Made by a program: the position numbers and the translations under genes
NCBI RefSeq assembly: GCF_016195855.1
Contig: NZ_JACPYU010000003.1
Span: forward strand, 558,001 to 622,000
Origin: Aquabacterium sp.
GTDB lineage: Bacteria > Pseudomonadota > Gammaproteobacteria > Burkholderiales > Burkholderiaceae_C
Length of the DNA: 64,000 bases
Direction: 5' to 3'
Notes under the pieces: generated by a model
What the model saw: only the letters and a program-made list of their open reading frames with translations
Database searches by the model: none
Told to the model about the DNA's origin: nothing
Part shown: positions 58,899 to 64,000 of the stretch, piece by piece
How positions within the stretch are numbered: position 1 is the first letter of the stretch
Layout: each line of letters opens with the position of its first letter

Positions 58899-59211
58899 AC
58901 GATGTCAATGATGTTGGCCGATGCCCGGTGATGGTTTCCCACGCCATCACCCAATCACCCAAGAAGCTGTACCAGGGCCAGTTGAAGGTCGCAGGCTTGT
59001 TTTTCTCAAAGACAAAGTGGCCGGTCCATGAAAAGGCATATCCCACCACGACGCCGGCGGGAACCAACCACCACATCGTCGTCAGGATGGCGTAAATCGC
59101 CATCGCCAACCCCAGAAGTGAGCCCACGACATGCAAATAGCGACAGGTGCTGTTTGCATGTTGTATGAGGTAGAAGGAATAGAACTCACGGAAAGATGCG
59201 AAGTGTTTCAT
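58882..59211 (-). CDS. DUF962/Mpo1-like membrane protein
   Basis: The 109-residue product has the short DUF962 architecture: an N-terminal FREFYSFYLIQHAN segment with a conserved His, hydrophobic helices, then GHFVFEKNKPATFNWP and a C-terminal SFLGDWVMAWE. Yeast Mpo1 of this family is an iron-dependent dioxygenase acting on 2-hydroxy fatty acids; the conserved His residues are present here, but bacterial function is unproven. GGGAG about 5 bases before ATG 59211 fixes the start; an in-frame ATG 27 bases upstream has no site. It diverges from the LysR gene. Confidence 0.8.
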   Translation of the reverse strand: MKHFASFREFYSFYLIQHANSTCRYLHVVGSLLGLAMAIYAILTTMWWLVPAGVVVGYAFSWTGHFVFEKNKPATFNWPWYSFLGDWVMAWETITGHRPTSLTSSNKAH

Positions 59212-59306
59212 GGGGACTCCCAAACGGTAGATGAGCAAGCATCTCTTCTTTCTGACATAACATCAAATACCTGAAACAATGATCTTCCATAACCTGGACG
59301 CATGTC

Positions 59307-60218
59307 ATGCTGTCGACGGACGTCTTGTACTTCATAGAAGTTGCCCGGGCCAGTGGGATCGGTCGCGCGGCTGAAGCGCTCGGACTGAGTCAGCCTGCGC
59401 TCAGCAAGGCCATCGCTCGCCTTGAACGGCAGTCCGGCACGCAGCTGTTCACGCGCTTGCCGCGAGGCATGGCGCTCACAGACGCTGGCCGAGCGCTTTA
59501 TGAACGCGCTTGTCTGGCAGCCGCGAATCTTGAGGACGGCTTGCAGGCTGCTCGCGATATAGGCGGCGGTCATGCAGGACTGCTTCGCCTGGGTATGACG
59601 CCGGCCACGTCACATTTCGTATTGGGCGCGCTTTTCCCCAGGTTGCGACGCGAACGGCCTGCCGCAGTTTTGAAGATCACGACCGCCTTCGGCGACGAGC
59701 TCTTCGCACGGCTGCGGCAGCAGGAGCTGAGTTTCGCCGTCGGGCCTGTCCCTCCCAACCCGCCCGATGACTTGGCGCAAGAGGTGCTCTACGAAGAAGG
59801 TTTTGCGCTGGTGTACAGCCAGGATCACCCATTGGCCGCGCAGAAGGATGTGACGGCGGCCGATCTTGAGGGGCTGGACGTCGCAGCGCCCGGGCCCGAG
59901 GAGCCTGCACGCCAAGTCGCAGAGAAAGCCCTGCGCGCGCTTGGGCTGAGGTCGCCACGGGTCGTCGTGGAGGCCGACACGCTGGAGGCGCTGCTGTTTG
60001 CAACGGCCACGTCGCGATTGGTGACCTTGATCCCCACGAGCACGCCCTTGCATAACCTGCCACACGGCCTGGTGATGAAGCCACTACCTGGATCCATCCT
60101 GCAGCGACAAATCGCGATCTTCATGGGACGCGGGTATGTGTCGCCTCTGGCCGATCGGGCCATCCAGCTGTTGCGCGAGCACCGCCAAGAGATGGCGGCC
60201 ACCATGTCAGATCAATGA
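59307..60218 (+). CDS. LysR-family transcriptional regulator
   Basis: The 303-residue product has the LysR winged helix-turn-helix at residues 1-60 (FIEVARASGIGRAAEALGLS, then QPALSKAIARLERQSGTQLF) and a periplasmic-binding-like effector domain from about 90. LysR regulators usually control a divergent gene and themselves. The divergent neighbour is the DUF962 gene, with 95 bp between starts. The hydrolase/SDR array lies on the other side and converges with it, so it could be a second target. The effector is unknown. Its stop lies inside a short tandem repeat. Confidence 0.87.
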   Translation: MLSTDVLYFIEVARASGIGRAAEALGLSQPALSKAIARLERQSGTQLFTRLPRGMALTDAGRALYERACLAAANLEDGLQAARDIGGGHAGLLRLGMTPATSHFVLGALFPRLRRERPAAVLKITTAFGDELFARLRQQELSFAVGPVPPNPPDDLAQEVLYEEGFALVYSQDHPLAAQKDVTAADLEGLDVAAPGPEEPARQVAEKALRALGLRSPRVVVEADTLEALLFATATSRLVTLIPTSTPLHNLPHGLVMKPLPGSILQRQIAIFMGRGYVSPLADRAIQLLREHRQEMAATMSDQ

Positions 60219-60231
60219 TCAATGATCAATG
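60211..60231. repeat. Three tandem copies of ATCAATG across two convergent stop codons
   Basis: The heptamer ATCAATG occurs three times in a row. The first copy contains the LysR stop and the last overlaps the stop of the SCP2-like gene. Because seven is not a multiple of three, copy-number change would alter the 3' ends and the 7-bp gap between the genes. Confidence 0.8.
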
Positions 60232-60609
60232 TGGATCCAGCGCCTTGTCAGCTTGCAGATACGCTGTCAGCCCCTGAAACCACATCACCTCGACGAAGTC
60301 ACCACGGATCACCAGATCCTGATCGCGCAAGGACGATAGAAAGGCGTCTGTTCCTTCTTTGGCTGACAAGACGGCAAATCCTCTCTGCGCATTTCTGAAC
60401 GTCATGGTGAAGCTTGGGTTTGGCGTGAGCCCCGCGCTTGACCTCACCTTGCCGTCTGCAATGGAGAAGTGGCGGCCTGTACCGTCGGCCGTCTGTATCT
60501 GAAACACCAGCCTCTTTTCATGGATGTACCTGGCGCACGCGGCGTTCTTCTTGACCGCTCGCTGCAGCAGTTTCGTCAAGGCCCACAACAGGAATCTGAA
60601 CTTCAGCAT
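60226..60609 (-). CDS. Small SCP2-like protein of unknown function
   Basis: The 127-residue product begins with a basic amphipathic stretch (LLWALTKLLQRAVKKN). It then shows the pattern of a small SCP2/sterol-carrier fold: YIHEKRLVFQIQTADGTGRHFSIADGKV in two parts, NPSFTMTFRNAQRGFAVL and DLVIRGDFVEVMWFQGL. SCP2-type domains bind lipids or acyl-CoA. The assignment rests on pattern, not on a diagnostic motif. It lies 55 bp downstream of the hydrolase gene and may be the last member of that leftward run. Confidence 0.55.
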   Translation of the reverse strand: MLKFRFLLWALTKLLQRAVKKNAACARYIHEKRLVFQIQTADGTGRHFSIADGKVRSSAGLTPNPSFTMTFRNAQRGFAVLSAKEGTDAFLSSLRDQDLVIRGDFVEVMWFQGLTAYLQADKALDPH

Positions 60610-60664
60610 GGTGATATGGCTTTCTTCAAGTGGGTGTCGCGCTACTCACTGATGCGCTGATGCC

Positions 60665-61510
60665 CTATTCGCCCAGGAACTGAACGGCATGCTTCAGGAA
60701 GCGCTCTGGGTACTGGAACTGGGCGGCGTGACCGGCATCCGGATAGATGAACAGTTGCGCGTTCGGGATGTTCTGGGCCATGTGCCAGGAGTTGATGGTC
60801 GGAATCATCACGTCGTTCACGCCATTCAGAATGAACGTTGGCTGCTGGATCTCGCGCAGGTGGGCGAATGGCGCCTTGGGGTCCAGCTTGGCCAGGTAGT
60901 ACATGTTGGCTTCGATCTGCGCCTGTATCACGGCTGGCGAGCTCGGTGGGTCCTGGTCCACGCGTTGGTGACGGCGCTCCCAGAATTCATGCCCAGCCTG
61001 TTTCGCGCCCTCGGAACGGCCAAAGAACAGGAACAGGAAGTCGTCGAGGGTGGGCACGGGGCGCGGTGCAGCCTCCAGCACCCCCGGATCGGATTCGGGG
61101 TTGCCGCCGCGTGGACCCGTGCCGAGCAGCATGAGCTTGCGAACCAGGTCAGGATGGCGCCGTGTCAGGTCTTGGGCCTGAAACCCACCCAGAGAAAAAC
61201 CCAACACATCCACCTTGTGAATCCCCAAGGTGCGGATCACCGCCGCCGCGTCGTCGGCCATGTCCTCGATACGGGTGCGTGGCGCGCCAGCGGAAGAGGC
61301 CACGCCCCGACCGTTGAACAAGATCACCTCGCGCCCGGCGGCCAAGCCATCGGTCATGAACGGGTCCCAATGGTCCATGCCCCCACGGAAGTGCTGGAGG
61401 AAAAACAGCGGCGGCTGGTCTGTCTCGGTATGGCCCCAGCGGCGATAGGCGAACTGGTCGCCATTGACTTCGACGAAGCGGGTGGCGGCGGTGAGGTGGG
61501 TATCGCTCAT
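60665..61510 (-). CDS. Cytoplasmic alpha/beta hydrolase
   Basis: The 281-residue product has the alpha/beta hydrolase fold: an early QHFRGGMDHWDP, nucleophile elbow GFSLGG, acid Asp in NGVNDVMIP and His in DAGHAAQFQ. It has no signal peptide. Substrate is unknown; esters and peroxides are both possible for this group. The start is uncertain: ATG 61510 has a weak AAAG-type site, while ATG 61525 and 61576 have none. It is a paralogue of the exported hydrolase at 62414-63382, with shared order and spacing of motifs, and lies downstream of an SDR gene. Confidence 0.82.
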   Translation of the reverse strand: MSDTHLTAATRFVEVNGDQFAYRRWGHTETDQPPLFFLQHFRGGMDHWDPFMTDGLAAGREVILFNGRGVASSAGAPRTRIEDMADDAAAVIRTLGIHKVDVLGFSLGGFQAQDLTRRHPDLVRKLMLLGTGPRGGNPESDPGVLEAAPRPVPTLDDFLFLFFGRSEGAKQAGHEFWERRHQRVDQDPPSSPAVIQAQIEANMYYLAKLDPKAPFAHLREIQQPTFILNGVNDVMIPTINSWHMAQNIPNAQLFIYPDAGHAAQFQYPERFLKHAVQFLGE

Positions 61511-61547
61511 GTTGACGTCTTTCATTGAATAGAGACGAGATGGGCGT

Positions 61548-62372
61548 TCAAGTTGTGCTGCGCGCAGGCAGTTCAAACCTGGGCTGGCCGAGCACCTGGG
61601 TAGCCACCCGTGACGCGAATCGCCGCGTCAGCAAGCGCACACCGAAGGTGGACAACTGGTTGAACAGGCCGGGCACCACGGTGCGTTGGCCACGCAGCAT
61701 CGCGAGGATCGCGGCATGTGCCACGAACTCGGGGCGCTTGGTCGAGACATTGGCGATCCATGAATAGTCGCCACCACCAGACGCGGCGTGGAACGCGGTT
61801 TCGGTGCCGCCAGGGCAGACACAGGTCACCGACAAGGGCGTGCCTTGGTGCTCGTCATGGAGTGCCTCGCTGAAATTGCGCACGAAGGCCTTCGATGCTG
61901 CATACAAGGCCATGTTGGGCACGGACTGGTACGCGCCCGTCGAAGCAATGTTCACCATGTACGCAGGCCCGGTCTTGGCCTTGCGCGTATCGACAAAGCA
62001 CCGCGCAAGCGCCACGAGCGAGGTCATATTGAGCTGGATGAGTTCCGCGTCGCGTGCCCAGTCGACTTCGTCGAATCGGCGGAAATAGCCGAACCCGGCG
62101 TTGTTGATCAGGATGTCGATCGGGCCATTGACAAGCGCCGCATCCCACAGCGTGCGCGCGGCATCGGGTTGACCGAGATCGGCGGTAACGATCTCGACCT
62201 TCACGCCCTTGCAGGTGGCGGCGACCGCTTCGAGTGCATCGCGACGCCGCGCCGTCAACACGAGGTCAACGCCAAGTGTCGCGAGTTCACGCGCGATGGC
62301 TGCTCCAATGCCGCTGGATGCACCGGTTACCAGCGCGCGCTTGCCTTTCAAATTGGAAGTGTAGGTCTTCAA
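61548..62372 (-). CDS. Short-chain dehydrogenase/reductase
   Basis: The 274-residue product is a classical SDR: TGASSGIGAA for cofactor binding, DILINNAGFG, a catalytic Ser in NIASTGAY and YAASKAF with the Tyr/Lys pair, then CPGGTETAF. ARRR after the second strand suggests NADP preference. The start appears to be TTG at 62372, with AGGAG six bases upstream; no ATG nearby has such a site and still keeps the full cofactor motif. It lies 37 bp before the hydrolase start and 41 bp after the exported hydrolase gene. Confidence 0.85.
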   Translation of the reverse strand: MKTYTSNLKGKRALVTGASSGIGAAIARELATLGVDLVLTARRRDALEAVAATCKGVKVEIVTADLGQPDAARTLWDAALVNGPIDILINNAGFGYFRRFDEVDWARDAELIQLNMTSLVALARCFVDTRKAKTGPAYMVNIASTGAYQSVPNMALYAASKAFVRNFSEALHDEHQGTPLSVTCVCPGGTETAFHAASGGGDYSWIANVSTKRPEFVAHAAILAMLRGQRTVVPGLFNQLSTFGVRLLTRRFASRVATQVLGQPRFELPARSTT

Positions 62373-62413
62373 ATCGTTCTCCTGTGTGAGGTTGAAGCGC
62401 TTCGTCAGCGCCC

Positions 62414-63382
62414 TCAGCGGGACAGAAATTCGAGCGTGCTGTGCACGAACTCGGCATGGAACTGGAAGAGGCCACCATGACCGGCATCGGGATAGATGAT
62501 CAGTTGGCTGTTCGGCAAGCGCCTCGCCAGATCATGTGAGTTGGCCGTGGGGACCATCCGGTCATCGTCACCATTGACCACCAGCACCGGCTGCTTGATC
62601 ACGGAGAGATCGGCGGGCGTTTTGTTCCCCCAGGCGTGCAAGGCCCGCAACTGGGCCATGAAGGCGCTCACGGTGATCTCCTTGTCGCGCTCCTGTGTGC
62701 GCGCCTTCAAGCGCTCCAGAAAGGCCTTGCCGGCTTCGATGCCAGCAGGCGTGCGCGTGAAGAACAAGAACTGCTTGGCATCCTGGCCCGTCAAGAGACC
62801 CCGCAGCATGTCGTAGAAGGTCACCCACGCCACCGAACTGATGCCTTCTCCACCAGCCGGGCCCGTGCCTGCGAGCACCATCTTGCGCACAAGTTGCGGC
62901 TCCTTCAGCGCGATTTCCTGGGCAACCATGCCCCCCATCGAAAAGCCCAGCAGGTCCACCTGCTGCAGCCCCATGGCCTTGATGAAAGCAACCGCATCGT
63001 CGGACATCTGCTCCATCGAATTCGACGGTGTGCCACTGGATGCGCCGATACCGCGGTTGTCGAAGGCGATGACGTGGTGCTTGGCCGCGATGCCATCCAT
63101 GACCCGAGGGTCCCAGTTGTCCAGGACCGCTGCCAGATGGACCAGGAACACCACAGGGGTTCCGCCGTTTTGCTTGCCCAACTCTCGGTACGCAAAATTA
63201 ACGCCGCCAGCCGAGATGGTTTGGGTTGGGACGTTCTTCCAAGTGACATCAGAGGCTTGCCCCGTGGATGGCCGGCTTTCGGCTGCCTCCATGCGGACAG
63301 GTTCTGCCGCGACAGCCGTTGACGTCAGGAACGATGTCGACAGGGCCATGCCCAGCAGGGTCAATTTGAGTATCTGTTTCAT
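62414..63382 (-). CDS. Exported alpha/beta hydrolase
   Basis: The 322-residue product begins with a Sec signal peptide (about 1-26, ending AVAA), so it should act in the periplasm or outside. The hydrolase domain has VFLVHLAAVLDNWDP, FDNRGIGASSG, nucleophile elbow GFSMGG, acid Asp in NGDDDRMVP and His in DAGHGGLFQ. It is clearly related to the neighbouring cytoplasmic hydrolase but carries the export signal and a roughly 30-residue linker. GGAG lies about 7 bases before the ATG. It sits 24 bp after the SDR gene at the window edge. Confidence 0.87.
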   Translation of the reverse strand: MKQILKLTLLGMALSTSFLTSTAVAAEPVRMEAAESRPSTGQASDVTWKNVPTQTISAGGVNFAYRELGKQNGGTPVVFLVHLAAVLDNWDPRVMDGIAAKHHVIAFDNRGIGASSGTPSNSMEQMSDDAVAFIKAMGLQQVDLLGFSMGGMVAQEIALKEPQLVRKMVLAGTGPAGGEGISSVAWVTFYDMLRGLLTGQDAKQFLFFTRTPAGIEAGKAFLERLKARTQERDKEITVSAFMAQLRALHAWGNKTPADLSVIKQPVLVVNGDDDRMVPTANSHDLARRLPNSQLIIYPDAGHGGLFQFHAEFVHSTLEFLSR

Positions 63383-63406
63383 GGTGGGTCTCCAGAGGGC
63401 TTGAGC

Positions 63407-64000
63407 TCAATGAGCCTGGGGAAGGTAGACGGGGCGTGGCGCAGTCAGGCCTTGCCTGACTTGCTGAGTGAGGACATCGGCCAACACCTCGTCGGCGCCC
63501 GCCTCCAGCCCGTCGAGCGCACGCTGCACGATCTCTTCGGCGCTGCTTTTGGGAACCTCGAATCCCCGTGTGAGGTCGGTGTCGACATACGCCATGTGCA
63601 AGCCCAACACCTGGGTCTTCTGTCCGGCCAACTCGTGGCGCAATGCGTTGGTCAAGGACCAGGCCGCCGACTTGCTCGCCGAATAGGCTCCCAGCTCACC
63701 ACCGTTCACCCACGACGCGACAGACAAAACATTCAGCAGTGCGCCTCCGCCATTGACTTTGAGCACAGGCGCAAAAGCCTTGCTCATGTTCAGCACACCA
63801 AAGAAGTTGGTCTCGAATATGCGGCGCGCCACCGCGTCGCTGTCCGCTGCCAGGAAGCCACCTGGCTGGGCAATCCCCGCGTTGTTGATCACCAGCGTCA
63901 CGTCTGAGGCCAGTTGCACCGCGGCAGCGACTTCTTCAGGCTTGGTGACATCAAGACGTAATGCCTCGACCCCTGGCAAGGTGACGGTGGCGGGATCGCG
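63407..64000 (-). CDS. Short-chain dehydrogenase/reductase, partial (5' end beyond window)
   Basis: The visible 197 codons encode the central and C-terminal part of an SDR: TLVINNAGIAQPGG, a catalytic Ser in NVLSVASW, YSASKSAAW with the Tyr/Lys pair, and a terminus ending VYLPQAH. The N-terminal cofactor motif TGxxxGIG is missing because the frame stays open to base 64000, so this is cut by the window and not broken. It is the most upstream visible member of the leftward SDR/hydrolase array. Confidence 0.85.
   Translation of the reverse strand, partial: RDPATVTLPGVEALRLDVTKPEEVAAAVQLASDVTLVINNAGIAQPGGFLAADSDAVARRIFETNFFGVLNMSKAFAPVLKVNGGGALLNVLSVASWVNGGELGAYSASKSAAWSLTNALRHELAGQKTQVLGLHMAYVDTDLTRGFEVPKSSAEEIVQRALDGLEAGADEVLADVLTQQVRQGLTAPRPVYLPQAH

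Overview
The window is a GC-rich, densely coded stretch of chromosome. Gene content and sequence style fit a betaproteobacterium, probably a Burkholderiales member; this is inference from protein families, as no rRNA or other marker gene is present. No tRNA, rRNA, IS element or CRISPR array was seen.

Region 1 (1-5.2 kb): a secreted START-domain protein, then a leftward run of an Ada-like methyltransferase/regulator, an amino-acid-type periplasmic binding protein and a large hybrid sensor kinase.

Region 2 (5.3-36.1 kb): one 28.8-kb gene encodes a 9592-residue nonribosomal peptide synthetase. It has a starter condensation domain, eight C-A-T modules and two terminal thioesterases. The pocket residues I read suggest Ser, hydrophobic, hydrophobic, Phe, hydrophobic, basic (Lys/Orn-like), Ile/Val, Phe. 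The condensation-domain classes suggest a lipo-octapeptide with several D residues. A TetR regulator and an orphan FtsX/MacB-type permease follow closely on the same strand.

Region 3 (36.1-49.3 kb): a MalT-type LuxR regulator sits between two leftward four-gene operons. One encodes a class V PLP enzyme, an acetoacetate-decarboxylase-like protein, a Tat-exported flavoprotein with a rubredoxin-like knuckle embedded in it, and a Cys-motif membrane protein. The other encodes an acyl-CoA dehydrogenase, a saccharopine-dehydrogenase-like reductase, an SCP-x-type thiolase and an acyl-CoA synthetase. I do not recognise this nine-gene set as a known pathway. It is the strongest candidate here for an undescribed system.

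Region 4 (49.5-59.2 kb): a translationally coupled DUF2157/DUF4401/GDYxxLXY membrane triad, a 490-bp gap without a convincing gene, then a divergent tetR and RND efflux operon (outer-membrane factor, adaptor, pump). A perfect 15-bp inverted repeat between them overlaps both predicted promoters. A DUF962/Mpo1-like membrane gene follows.

Region 5 (59.3-64 kb): a LysR regulator, a small SCP2-like protein and a leftward array that alternates SDR oxidoreductases with paralogous alpha/beta hydrolases. The last SDR runs off the window.
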